From NCBI RefSeq assembly GCF_003339775.1, contig NZ_CP031089.1, positions 1 through 53,490 of the forward strand: a DNA stretch of 53,490 bases. The letters run 5' to 3'. Positions 8,985-18,148 of the stretch are shown here, piece by piece (the first letter of the stretch is position 1; every line of letters starts with the position of its first letter). The DNA is from Spiroplasma phoeniceum P40 (GTDB taxonomy: Bacteria > Bacillota_I > Bacilli_A > Mycoplasmatales > Mycoplasmataceae). Under the pieces are notes generated by a model that did not search any database, was not told the origin of the DNA, and saw only the letters and a program-made list of their open reading frames with translations. Made by a program: the position numbers and the translations under genes.

Positions 8985-9644
8985 TTAACAAATTGTAAAA
9001 TTAATTATTTTTAATCCAAATTTTATTATATTTCTGTTATTTTTAAAACCAACTATTGCACTTTTTGTAGTTATATTGGTAACTTTAATTTTACTAATAT
9101 CTACCCTTGGATTTAATTGTTTTATTCTGTCTTTTATTTGTTCTTCTGATGGTATATCAGTTCCATTATTTTTAATTTCACCTAAATGTTGATTACTAAT
9201 AAATGGTCTTAATCTAATTACACAATTGTATTTAACTTTTAAATTTCCAGTATAAATATTTATATCATTTGAAGTAACTTTAGCACTTGTTGGAGTTATA
9301 TCGGTAACTTTGATTTTACTAATATCTACCCTTGGATTTAATTGTTTTATTCTGTCTTTTATTTGTTCTTCTGATGAAAAGTTATCATAAGGATCAATGA
9401 CAATTGAAATTAAATTAGTAATTTTAATTATTTCTTTTAAATCAAAATATTTATTAAATTTAATTTTATTTTTCCTTTTATCAACATTTACTTCTAATTT
9501 TTCTTGTTTTATTGGAATTTTATTATAATTAGTTTTTAAATTTTCAGTAATTTTATTTTCATAATTTGATGTCATACCGATTAAAGGAATAATACCCGAA
9601 AATGTTATACTAATTGTTCCCATTAAGTTTAATATTTTTTTCAT
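8985..9644 (-). CDS. Secreted protein with two ~75-aa repeats
   Basis: A 219-residue protein starting MKKILNLMGTISITFSGIIP, a signal peptide without a lipobox Cys, after AGGAGAAAAA. Two repeats share the core EEQIKDRIKQLNPRVDISKI (about residues 91-110 and 166-185), each followed by a V-T-x-I-T-x-x-S-A strand. The same LNP-centred core is in the 627-aa protein at 1039 and, more weakly, in the central domain of the adhesins. It is probably an exported surface protein. It sits on the minus strand between traG and the next module, convergent with traG. Second view 49402-50061. Confidence 0.8.
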   Translation of the reverse strand: MKKILNLMGTISITFSGIIPLIGMTSNYENKITENLKTNYNKIPIKQEKLEVNVDKRKNKIKFNKYFDLKEIIKITNLISIVIDPYDNFSSEEQIKDRIKQLNPRVDISKIKVTDITPTSAKVTSNDINIYTGNLKVKYNCVIRLRPFISNQHLGEIKNNGTDIPSEEQIKDRIKQLNPRVDISKIKVTNITTKSAIVGFKNNRNIIKFGLKIINFTIC

Positions 9645-9740
9645 TTTTATTTTTCTCCTTTGTTATTTTATAAAATTTATGGTAAACCAAAGATAAAAAT
9701 ATCTAAAATATTATAATACATTTTTATATTTTTTAACAGA

Positions 9741-9935
9741 TTATTTGTATAATTTTGTAATTTGCTATATAATGAATTTGTTAGCACTTTAAATGCTATA
9801 ACAATTAAAAACGGAAACACAACCATTTTGAACTAACTGTGTTTCCATAGACATATTAACATATTTTATTTACATTAGAATATTTTTATCAATTATTATA
9901 ATGTTTGTGGAAATAGCGGTCTGTTATTTCCCTTT
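9741..9935 (+). promoter_or_regulatory. Module 2 promoter and two-hairpin leader
   Basis: TTGTAT (9745-9750), 17 bases, TATAAT (9768-9773); hairpin GGAAACACA/TGTGTTTCC (9813-9821, 9838-9846); conserved AT-rich link; then GGAAATA/TATTTCC near 9910-9932. A smaller TAGCA/TGCTA inverted repeat lies just after the -10 box. Second view 50157-50351. Confidence 0.65.
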
Positions 9936-10020
9936 TTATTTGTTACAAAAAAGGAGTTGAAATTAAATTATTTACCCCCCTTTGTGGTAAATTAAAAACA
10001 ACTAAATAAACAAAAAGAAA

Positions 10021-10189
10021 AATGACCAGCACGTCATTCTTCTATACACCTATTAAGTGGTTCAGCATGCCACTTAATTAGGTTATTGATTTTAACCCCC
10101 ACCTTTTTCTGGTAGGTCAGTTAAATTATAACATTATTCGTTGTCTTGTGTATAGGTAGAATGAAAAAAGTTCATTCTACCTATTTTTT
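10021..10189 (+). ncRNA. Structured leader RNA, attenuator-like (module 2)
   Basis: Stem AATGAC/GTCATT (10021-10026, 10033-10038), stem TTAAGTGG/CCACTTAA, and a perfect 14-bp terminator stem with 5' arm 10152-10165 and 3' arm 10171-10184 followed by T5. Relative to the module 1 copy, the second stem has changed GCGG/CCGC to GTGG/CCAC, a compensatory pair. Second view near 50437-50605. Confidence 0.55.
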
Positions 10190-10326
10190 ATTTAATATAT
10201 CAAAACAACAAAAAAATCAGTTTATATCAGCGTTGAAATAACCAAAAAAGATTCTACATTTTGGAAAATATCAACGCTGATAGGGGGTTTAAATTCGCTC
10301 AAAACCGTAGAAAGGAGCATGTTATT

Positions 10327-10782
10327 ATGCAAGAAATGCAACAAACAGAACAAGTCAATTATCACTTTGTGGAAATAAACGGATTGGATTTTACCTACTG
10401 AATTTATAATACACGAGATAATAATAAATATCGCTTGGCAGGTTATCAAGCAATTAAAGACACTGCAATTAAAGAATTGCATTATTTAACTGTGGCACAA
10501 CGCAAATACGAAAAAGAACAAGCAACTAACCCATTTTTAAGTGGGTTAACTTACCAACAAGCCCGCGAACAAATTTGCGCTGAAAGCGACAAATTAAAAG
10601 CAGAATACCAAACTTTCGTAAAAAACAAGTATTCTGCTAATAAATTAAAAAATGACTTACAAGAGAATTGCTCTCTTGTTGATGATTATAACACTGTTTA
10701 CGAAAAAAACAAGGGTGATCCACCAGAATTATTCAAAGAAGAACTCACCCAGTTATTAGCGGAATTAGACAACTTAGACTAA
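10327..10782 (+). CDS. Conserved plasmid protein with a 65-aa in-frame deletion
   Basis: A 151-residue version of the ~217-aa protein (18149, 26529, 35185). It keeps the AAAGGAG site and MQEMQQTEQ start, but after EINGLD it jumps directly to FTYW, losing the Cys-containing middle (from YKVINQLDEKK to VGVDMY in the full copies). The C-terminal half, from IYNTRDNNKYRLAGYQ to LLAELDNLD, is complete and in frame. It may be non-functional or a separate C-terminal form. No Trp-rich gene precedes it in this module. Second view 50743-51198. Confidence 0.75.
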
Positions 10783-11052
10783 CTCCCCTACCGGGTTCTT
10801 CTCTCCCCTATCAACAAAGCACATAACTTGCATAAAACCACAGCGTAGCAAGACAACGAATATAAAATACTAAGATATGGTCTTTATCATATCGTTTTTG
10901 CTGTTTGATAAAACACGATTTTTTTTTTATCATAAAAACCCACCTTTGTTCCTTTTTTATTTTAAGGGCTTGGGCAAAAAGAAAAAAGCGAACGCAAAAA
11001 AGAAACCCCCCCCTGTTAGTAAGACAACGGTGGATGATAAGGAGGTGATGTT

Positions 11053-11641
11053 ATGGGGGGACAAGAAAAAATATTGATTATGATAAATCGTTGGGGGATA
11101 TTTAAACATAGAACAAGCTGCATTGTTGACACAAAAATCATTTATAAGTGCTAAACGAATTTTAGAACGAAATTTAAAAAAAGGTTTTTATAAAATCGAC
11201 CAACATACAAGAAAAAACATTTATTATCTTTCTCATAAAGGTAATACCTTTTTTGGTCGTGAGCATAAAAAAGTAATTAAGATAAATTGTTATGAACTCG
11301 CCCACCAAGATATGCTGATTAAATGACTTTGTAGTCAAACCGACATTGAACACTATCAAACTGAGCGAGAGTTAAAAATGGAAAATGGCAACTTAAACGC
11401 CTCCCCCGACTTAATTGTTTATAAAACTGATGGAACAATTCAATTAGTCGAGTTTGGGCGAACATGAAAAACTCCCGAGCAGTTTAGAAAAAAACTACAA
11501 GGTTTAGTAGAATATTATAAACAAAATTATACAGTTCACTGAATTACCCCAACGCAAACCCTCGCTAACTGAATTCAAAATCAAATCAATAACTATGCGT
11601 GACAAGAACTAAACACTTACGAAATTTACAATAACAAATAA
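11053..11641 (+). pseudogene. Replication-relaxation-like protein, frameshifted copy
   Basis: Nearly identical in its first half to the copy at 4851, including the same five-G run (near 11092) that shifts the frame after MGGQEKILIMINRWG. The main frame runs from about 11095 to the stop at 11641. The C-terminal third differs: ASPDLIVY has the Asp expected at the PD position, but VEFGRT replaces VEFERT, which would remove one candidate acidic residue. Second view 51469-52057. Confidence 0.6.
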
Positions 11642-11827
11642 AATAAATAAATAAATTTTTATTTATTTTCAAATAAGAGTTGTTATTAACAATATTATTG
11701 TTAAGATGAAAGTATAAAATTAGAAATAAATTTTATAGCACAGAAACATAAAATGCTTAAATTCCTTGTGTTTTTGTAAATTATTGTATCAAATTTTAAT
11801 ATCATATCAATTCTTTTATAAATTTAT

Positions 11828-11860
11828 GGAAATAATAAGGAAAATAAGTCTATTATTTCT
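11828..11860 (+). promoter_or_regulatory. Degenerate leader hairpin before the secreted protein
   Basis: GGAAATAATA pairs with TATTATTTCT (one G-T), in the same position before AAAGGA and the gene start as the second hairpin of the adhesin and module leaders. A degenerate form of the first hairpin may lie near 11743-11775. Second view 52244-52276. Confidence 0.4.
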
Positions 11861-11888
11861 ATTTTTATAAAAGAAAGGAATAATATAT

Positions 11889-12533
11889 ATAAAAAAACTA
11901 TTAAGTTTAGTAGGAACAGGTGTATTAGTAACTACTGCAATGACACCCTTAATGGCAATGACACCGGGTTTTATTAATACTATTGAAGAAAATAATATTA
12001 TTAAATATTATCAAAGTAACGGTGTATTTGAAAGTAATATATTAGAAGTAAATTCTGAAAAACAAGTTTTTTTAATGAATTTTGATTTAACTAATATATT
12101 GGGAATTACCACTAAAGAAGAATTAATAAATAACTTTGATCTAATAAATTTTAAAAGAAATTATATATAAAATGGTATTCTAATGAGTTTTAATATAATG
12201 TCTTATGATGTATTTATGTTGTCAAATGAATATGTATTAAAAAATATTAATGTTAATAATTCTTCCAATTCTAATTATATTAGTGAAGAAAAAAATTTAC
12301 AATTAAAAAATGAATGGGGTTCTGCAAATATAAGATTATATTTAGAAGTTAATTTAAAAGAAGAACAAATTAATACATCTGAAGGAAGTTCAAATAACAA
12401 TCATTTAAATTTAAAAATTTTAATTAAAGCAGAATTAGAAAATTTTGAAATTAGGAGAACTTATGGGGGAATTATAAATAGGTTACAAATTAATGTTGAT
12501 TATTCTAATAAAATTTGATTTTATAAAAAATAA
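11889..12533 (+). pseudogene. Secreted protein with ATA start and internal TAA
   Basis: The signal peptide reads KKLLSLVGTGVLVTTAMTP after a GAAAGGA site, but the first codon is ATA where ATG is expected; code 4 organisms may use ATA weakly. The frame continues through LTNILGITTKEELINNF to TAA at 12168-12170, then resumes in the same frame (NGILMSFNIMSYDVFM … LYLEVNLKEEQINTSEG) to 12533. One nonsense codon therefore splits an otherwise good frame of about 214 codons. The LGI…EELINNF part recalls the secreted repeat family. Second view 52305-52948, where a G4 run (G5 here, near 12457) ends the frame at 52892. Confidence 0.6.
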
Positions 12534-12540
12534 AATAAAA

Positions 12541-12693
12541 GTAAAAAAAGTAGATAATAAAGACACTAAAAATCATAATTTAATGATTGTCGATGTTGAT
12601 TTACAAAAGTGTTTGAATTGTAGTTTTGTCATTCAAAAAGTCGATGATGAGTGATTTACAATTAATACGGGCGATAAAAACTGCGGTAAATAA
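12541..12693 (+). pseudogene. Small Cys-rich protein, remnant lacking its start
   Basis: Matches the 50-aa protein at 21822-21974 (MIVDVDLQKCLNCSF, then DDEWFTINTGDKNCGK), including a CLNC pair, but its ATG is gone because the region in front was joined to the secreted-protein pseudogene. An internal ATG at about 12583 could start only a 37-residue peptide. Second view 52956-53108. Confidence 0.55.
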
Positions 12694-12709
12694 TAATTTA
12701 GATAAAAAA

Positions 12710-12734
12710 ACCACACCTATAAATTAGATGTGGT
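12710..12734 (+). terminator. Terminator before adhesin leader
   Basis: Hairpin ACCACA-x-CTA / TAG-x-TGTGGT around a short loop. The same element follows the small Cys-rich genes at about 21991, 30017 and 39288 and separates each par operon from the adhesin. Second view 53125-53149. Confidence 0.55.
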
Positions 12735-12791
12735 AAAATATTAGTAGTAAGCGACTTTTTCTCTTACTGCTTCTCAAATTTTATTAAAAGT

Positions 12792-12962
12792 GATAGTAAT
12801 TTATCTGAAAAATAAATTACTATCGTGGAAACACTAGCTTGCAACTAGCGTTTCCACAAACAATTTTAACATATTTTACTGGGGTATTTTGTTTGTACTT
12901 TTGACACTATTGTGAAATATGTTAGAAGTTGTTTTGTGGGAATAGTACGGTGGTGCTATTCC
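12792..12962 (+). promoter_or_regulatory. Adhesin leader with three hairpins
   Basis: A perfect 13-bp stem (12792-12804 with 12812-12824), then GTGGAAAC-x-CTAG/CTAG-x-GTTTCCAC (12825-12857), the conserved link CAATTTTAACATATTTTAC, then GGAATAGTAC/GTGCTATTCC (12939-12962). The last two hairpins and the link correspond to those at the head of each module. The ribosome site AAAGGAAAT follows at 12991. Second view 53207-53377. Confidence 0.6.
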
Positions 12963-13004
12963 TATTTTTTATGGCAATATCAATTTCAGAAAGGAAATAA
13001 TGCA

Positions 13005-15527
13005 ATGAAAAAATTACTAAGTATCTTAACAATCTCAACTTTAACAGCAAGCGTTCCTGTGCCGTTGCTTGCCAACACAACATTAGAAAGAACAAAAAGC
13101 GATGTTAGTACTTTGTCATCTAACTCAAACAACGATTATCTAACACTAAAAGAATTAAAAAATATTAGTGGTGATATTTATATAATGACAATAGATACAA
13201 AAGACAATGTTTATTTTTCTGTTATTTATGGTGCGTTTGTGTTGAAACGCGGTGAAACAACACCAACCAAAATAAATGGAATAGATGATTCTGTTTATTC
13301 AATATCAGTTGATAACAAAGACAATGTTTACTTTGGAACAAATAACGGTGCGTATAAGTTGTCTGCTGGTTCGGACACACCAACCAAAATAAATGGCATA
13401 AATAATGTTGTTAAATCTATTGTTGTTGATAGCAATGACAACATTTATTTTGGAACAGATAGTGGTGCCTTTGTTTTGAAACACGGTGAAACCACACCAA
13501 CAAAAATCAAAGGAATAAATAGTTATATAGATTCGCTTGCGGTTGATAATAACAACAATGTTTATTTTAGTATTTTTCCTGATGGTGGTGCCTTTGTGTT
13601 GAAACGCGGTGAAACAACACCGACAAAAATAAATGGAATAAGCAATAGCATACAATCTATAACAATAGATAGTAAGGATAATATTTATTTTGGTATGTAT
13701 CAAAATGGTGCGTTTGTGTTGAAACGCGGTGAAACAACACCAACCAAAATAAATGGAATAGAAACTATTCGTTCTATTGCAGATATTAAATTTGATAGCA
13801 ATGACAACATTTATTTTGGTACTGATGATGGTGCCTTTGTGTTGAAACAAGGTTCAACAACACCGACAAAAATAGATGGAATAAGCAATAGCATACAATC
13901 TATAACAATAGATACAAAAGAAAATATATATTTTGGAACAGAAAATTATGCTTATATATTGCAAACTGCTTTGTCATGAACAAAAACACAAAGTCAGTTT
14001 ACGGTTGAGAGTGGAAAAACGCAAACTTGAACTCGCCCCGACTTAATTACTGTTGATGGGGAGTTAAACATTGATATTGCCAACCCCAACATTGATAAAG
14101 TTGTCTTTGATAATGTTGAACAACCACAAACAAGCAAACAATGAAAAATCAATGTTAAACCCGAAATTGCACCGCGCGACCATAATTTACAAGTAATGTT
14201 TACTTTGGATGGTAAACAATATACGAGTGAAATTATTGTTTCTATGCAAGCAAAAATAGACCCACCAACACCAAGTAAGCAAGAAAATTTAAGTGAGTTA
14301 ATTAAAGCGACTGATTTAGGAAATATTTTTGATAAAAACGATGATACTATTTTTTCTGCTGTTAATCAGAAAAACGGCAATATCATTGATGATTTTTCAC
14401 AAATTGAAATCATTAACAAAACAGATACCCAAGCAACTTTATCGGCGAAACCAGACAGCAAAAGTTATCAAGGTTCGGTTGATATTAAATATAATGTTGT
14501 TTCAGCAACGACAGTTGATTTAAAAATTGATGTAACACCAACATCATCATCACAAGCAATCGTGGTGAAAGATTATCTAGGACAAATTGACGACAGTAAT
14601 CTCACAAACCCAGTTAACACATTCTATTATGCAAATAGTGAAAGTATTATTACATTGATAAAACAAACAGCAAGCAGTGTGATTGCTGGGGTTGTGTATG
14701 GTTGTGATGAGCAATGAAATAAAACATCACAATTAAGTAACATTGACCCTACAAGTGGCATTAAACTTGATGGGTCGCAGTTAAACACAAAAGAGGGTAA
14801 ATATGTTGTTGAGTTATCTGATAACTTAGGACATACAAATAATGTTTATTTACAAATAAACAAAGAAAAAAAAGATATCAAAGAATATTGAAACACGGAT
14901 AATGGGAAACAATTTGAAATTTGAGCGAAAGCAAATGGATACGACAATATCCGCGGGTATAGTGCTAGTCAATTAAATAATCTTTTTGCAGATAGTAAAA
15001 ATTGACAACAACTAGCAAGTGATAGTCAATTTGCGAGTGCTGTTGCTGATTGATTTAAAATCAATGGTAAACTGTCAGCAACCGAACCGTTGACAAAAGA
15101 GCAAGTTATAGAGCAGTTTAAAACCCAAATCCCAGGTGATATCAAAATTGATAAGTTAAATACCAGCAATTATGATGTAAACAAAGTTTCGTTTGAGTTA
15201 AACCAAAGTGAGTTTAAACCAAATGACAAAGTAAACATTACTGTTAAATACAATAATGCTTCAGCAGACAGTTTTACTTTGCAAATAAAAGACAGCAAAA
15301 CACCCGATAACAATAATAAAGGTAAGGATAGTAAATTGTGAATTATTGGGGTTGTTGCTGGTGTCTTGGTGGTTTTTGGCCTGGCATATTTGTTGTTTAA
15401 AAGATTTGTCTTTGATAAATATTTTTTACCAAAAATTAACAAACGCCGCCACGATAAATTAGTTGAAAAAGTTAGAAAAGAGGAAGCAGAAAAAGACTCC
15501 CAAAATAATAAAGGTGGTGAAGAATAA
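13005..15527 (+). CDS. Sarpin-repeat adhesin (ScARP/SARP1-like)
   Basis: An 840-residue surface protein. Signal peptide MKKLLSILTISTLTASVPVP with likely cleavage after LLANT. Residues about 50-320 hold ~39-aa repeats of the form GA(F/Y)VLK-x-G-x-TTPTKI-x-GI … D-x-(D/N)N(I/V)YFG: six PTKI units and seven DN(I/V)YF strands. This matches the sarpin repeats described for S. citri SARP1/P89, which mediates attachment to insect cells. A central beta-rich domain (LSELIKATDLGNIFD …), an EYWNTDNG-containing region, one C-terminal membrane helix (IIGVVAGVLVVFGLAYLLF) and a basic cytoplasmic tail follow. Many Trp are TGA. I chose ATG 13005 over an upstream in-frame start because of AAAGGAAAT and the signal peptide. 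The stop overlaps the next ATG by one base. The first 71 bases recur at 53420. Confidence 0.93.
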
Positions 15528-15796
15528 TGATGACTTTTTTAGCGACAAGCGGGGTCAATGATTTACTTAACAAAATTTTAGGTATCGCACTGCCAATATT
15601 AATTGCCATCGCAGTTGTATCGGCAATTATTATGATTGGTGTTTATGCGATTGGGGGTAAATTTAACGCTGATAGTAGCAACCGCAAGGAAACAATTAAA
15701 AAAGTAATGTGAGTTTTAATTTGCTTGTTAATTGTTATTCTTGCAAGTGTAATTGTCTTGGCGTTTAAAGATACTATCGCTCCAATCACAAGTTAG
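15527..15796 (+). CDS. VirB2/TrbC-like pilin, two membrane segments
   Basis: An 89-residue protein with two hydrophobic helices (about residues 15-43, ILGIALPILIAIAVVSAII, and 60-80, VLICLLIVILASVIVLAF) around a short polar loop GGKFNADSSNRKETIKK. This size and layout match the pilin-like conjugation proteins of Mollicutes elements and VirB2/TrbC pilins, which form the extracellular part of type IV secretion systems. It is coupled to the adhesin by a TAATG stop-start overlap. It is the only pilin copy in the plasmid; modules 4 and 5 lost it in the deletions that joined adhesin to traG. Confidence 0.7.
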
Positions 15797-15807
15797 GTGG
15801 TGTAATT

Positions 15808-16050
15808 ATGTTATTGCGAAAACACAAACAAGATAATTTAACGGTTATAAAATTAAAATAACCAATTTTAAAACAAGGGTTAGAGCAATTTGTTGCTTAT
15901 TATTTTAAAAAAATATTTACAATATTGGCAATCGCAATGATACCCTTGTTAATTATTGGTTGTATTGTAATTGCGATATTAGCGGCGGTTTTGTGGTTTT
16001 TGCCAAATACGTAAACATCAAATAATATTCAAACATTTTTTTCAAATAGT
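15808..16050 (+). pseudogene. Membrane protein fragment with two in-frame TAA codons
   Basis: Starts MLLRKHKQDNLTVIKLK after a GGTGG site, then TAA at 15859-15861, a strong membrane segment (IFTILAIAMIPLLIIGCIVI), TAA at 16012-16014, and TSNNIQTFFSNSLNVETT. All three parts share one frame, which is also the frame of the traG fragment that follows, so a deletion has fused this gene to traG near 16078. Both stops would be CAA with one base change. It is probably the third gene of an adhesin-pilin-membrane protein operon; the family is not recognised. Confidence 0.6.
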
Positions 16051-17022
16051 TTGAATGTTGAAACAACACCAACAACTGGCGGGTCAACGGAATATAACCC
16101 CTTTGCGACAAAAGATAGTGCTCTCTTATCAGATAAGATTATGTCGTTGTTTGATTTTTCAGAACAATACTATAGAGATAAGACAAAACATTATTTATTA
16201 ATTTTATTAGATGTTATGTTAAAAAATAAAATTGATATTACTTTAAACAATATTATTGAATACTTTAATATTGAAAAATTATTAAATTTAGTTGATGTTA
16301 AAAGTACAAATTATGATATGCTTAGCAATAATTTTGCAGAAAAAGAAATATCGGGGGTGATTAGTAAACTTGATATTACTAATATGCAGTTAAATAATTC
16401 AATTGGTCTAAGTAATAGTTTACTTGAATTAATTATTCAACATAAAACGATTTTGTTTAGTATAAATTCCTTGAAATACCCTGAACTCGCTAGTTCGGCA
16501 GGGAAAATCATTATCCAAGATTTAAAGGAATTAACCACTTTAAAACCAGTTAATCAGAAAATCAATGTTGTTTTAGATGAGTTTAATGTCTTTGCAAATG
16601 AAACTATTGTCAACTTAATAAATAAGTCGCGTAGTTTTAATTATCAATGTTTCTTGTCATTTCAAACAATAAATGATTTAAAAACAAACAATATGAATTT
16701 AACAGATACTATTTTTGGAAATGTTAGCACTATTGTTTGTCATAACATTAAAGACCCTAACACCGCGGAATATGTAGCAAGTGTTTTTGGTACCCAAGAA
16801 ACCGAAAAAATAACGCGCCAACTTGATTTTAAAAACAACACTGCTGATATGGGTTCGGTGCGTGCGGTGGATGAGTTTATAGTTCATCCGAACGACCTTA
16901 AAACCCTTAAAACTGGTGAATGCTATTTAAAAACAACGCTACCAAGTGGTAAGTTATTTATTAAAAAAATTGCGGTTGACCCCACTTGTTTAGATTATTT
17001 AATTCAACATTTAAACAAATAA
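16051..17022 (+). CDS. TraG/VirD4-like coupling protein, N-terminally truncated
   Basis: The frame opens MNVETTPTTGG and joins the traG body at GGSTEYNPF. Everything before that, including the membrane segment and Walker A, is missing. Walker B VVLDEF and the conserved C-terminal half through KIAVDPTCLDYLIQHLNK are intact. Without a P-loop it should not hydrolyse ATP. It differs from other copies at several residues in the middle (IGLSNSLLELIIQHK), so it is a diverged lineage and not a recent copy. Confidence 0.7.
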   Translation: MNVETTPTTGGSTEYNPFATKDSALLSDKIMSLFDFSEQYYRDKTKHYLLILLDVMLKNKIDITLNNIIEYFNIEKLLNLVDVKSTNYDMLSNNFAEKEISGVISKLDITNMQLNNSIGLSNSLLELIIQHKTILFSINSLKYPELASSAGKIIIQDLKELTTLKPVNQKINVVLDEFNVFANETIVNLINKSRSFNYQCFLSFQTINDLKTNNMNLTDTIFGNVSTIVCHNIKDPNTAEYVASVFGTQETEKITRQLDFKNNTADMGSVRAVDEFIVHPNDLKTLKTGECYLKTTLPSGKLFIKKIAVDPTCLDYLIQHLNK

Positions 17023-17160
17023 ATATTTTAAAATATTTATAATTGAGTTAAAATTAATTAAAGTATTTATTTTATTTAATCTATTATGCTATTAATTTCT
17101 TTTATTAGTTTAAAAATTATTATTTATAAAATACTTTAATTAATGAAAGGAATTTTTTAT

Positions 17161-17460
17161 ATGTACAGAAATTTTCAAAATAATCAATTATTTATAAAAG
17201 AGGTAGATGTTATTTTTGCTGATAAAGCAATGTTTAAAACAATTACTGACAAAAATAATATTCAACGCAATTTGTTTTCATTTTATGTAAATGATGACGG
17301 ACAAAATATTAAATGTGTTACTTGAAACGAAACTGCGGATAATTTAAACAAAGTATTTAATAAAGATACTAAAACAATTGAAATTAAATATCTTCACAAA
17401 AATAACAAAAACACTGACGAACTTGAATATAGTGTTAGAGAATTTAATATTATCAATTAA
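17161..17460 (+). CDS. Small OB-fold-like protein, possibly SSB-like
   Basis: A 99-residue protein starting MYRNFQNNQLF. I chose ATG 17161 because GAAAGGA lies nine bases upstream; an in-frame ATG at 17143 sits within that site. The pattern LFSFYVNDDGQNIKCVTWNE followed by TADNLNK and a TIEIKY strand resembles the central strands of single-stranded-DNA-binding proteins (F-x-V-x-D-x-x-G-x-x-I-x-C-x-x-W). It is shorter than bacterial SSB (about 150-180 aa) and lacks an acidic C-terminal tip. A role in plasmid DNA transfer or replication is plausible; the family call is tentative. Confidence 0.5.
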
Positions 17461-17527
17461 ATTATGTTATATTAACAACGATGTATTTAAAATACATCAC
17501 CTTTATAAATTAGGTTTAAACAAAAAC

Positions 17528-17550
17528 ACCTTATTTTACTAAGGTTTTTT
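17528..17550 (+). terminator. Terminator after the SSB-like gene
   Basis: ACCTTA/TAAGGT stem followed by seven T. A second inverted repeat without a T run, GATGTATTT/AAATACATC, lies at 17480-17498. Confidence 0.65.
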
Positions 17551-17564
17551 TGTTTTTTTAAAAT

Positions 17565-17735
17565 TTATTGATAAATTTATTTATCTGTTGTACAATTTAA
17601 TTGTTAGCAACTAGATTGCTATTGACAATTAAAAACGGAAACACAAAAATTTTGAACTAACTGTGTTTCCGCTGACAATTTTAACATATTTTATTTACCT
17701 TAGAATGTGTTGTGGAAATAGCGGTCTGTTATTTC
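17565..17735 (+). promoter_or_regulatory. Module 3 promoter and two-hairpin leader
   Basis: TTGATA (17568-17573), 17 bases, TACAAT (17591-17596); hairpin GGAAACACA/TGTGTTTCC near 17636-17669; AT-rich link; hairpin GGAAATA/TATTTCC near 17713-17735. The promoter differs from the other modules in both boxes. Confidence 0.6.
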
Positions 17736-17826
17736 CCTTTTATTTGTTTTTAAAAAAGGAGTTGGAATTAAATTATTTAATCCCCCTTTGTAGTAAAATA
17801 AAAACAACTAAATAAAATAAAAGAAA

Positions 17827-17996
17827 AATGACCGGACAGTCATTCTTCTATACACCTATTAAGCGGTCAAGCAAACCACTTAGCTAGGGCTTATTGATTT
17901 AACCCCCACCTTTTTCTGGTAGGTCAGTTAAATTATAACATTTATTTAATTTTTGTGTATAGGTAGAGTGATAAAAAGTCATTCTACCTATTTTTT
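17827..17996 (+). ncRNA. Structured leader RNA, attenuator-like (module 3)
   Basis: Stem AATGAC/GTCATT (17827-17832, 17839-17844) keeps its pairing with a different loop from module 2. The second stem AAGCGGT/ACCACTT has one mismatch. The 3' terminator stem AGGTAGAGTGA/TCATTCTACCT with T6 is kept. Confidence 0.5.
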
Positions 17997-18148
17997 ATTT
18001 AATATATCAAAACAACAAAAAAATCAGTTTATATCAGCGTTGAAATAACCAAAAAGAAATTTGGGATATATATTTTTACATTTTGGAAAATATCAACGCT
18101 GATAAGGGGTTTAAATTCGCTCAAAACCGTAGAAAGGAGCATATTATT

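Larger units (their letters stand above)
1..13075. repeat. Left copy of ~13-kb terminal redundancy
   Basis: This stretch recurs in the same orientation at 40418-53490. The differences I found are run lengths: A8 versus A7 near 968, C7 versus C8 near 4805, C6 versus C5 near 9976 and G5 versus G4 near 12457. Gene order and sequence are otherwise identical, unlike the diverged internal modules. The pattern fits a circular plasmid of about 40.42 kb assembled past its own start. A real 13-kb duplication is possible but would have to be extremely recent. Confidence 0.9.

Noticed and set aside
10877-11077. Plus-strand 66-codon frame in front of the relaxation-like gene
   Set aside because: It crosses the GATATG/CATATC hairpin and homopolymer runs, and its length changes with run length between copies.
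12912-13004. Longer N terminus for the adhesin, starting at 12912
   Set aside because: It would translate the leader hairpin and has no ribosome site; ATG 13005 follows AAAGGAAAT and begins a good signal peptide.
13305-13850. Long minus-strand frame opposite the sarpin repeats
   Set aside because: Repeat periodicity of 39 codons keeps antisense stops away; residues (Tyr/Phe/Ile/Cys/Arg) are not protein-like and there is no ribosome site.
15090-15341. Separate gene starting inside the adhesin C-terminal region
   Set aside because: The frame is continuous with the adhesin when TGA is read as Trp; the apparent start is an internal Leu codon.
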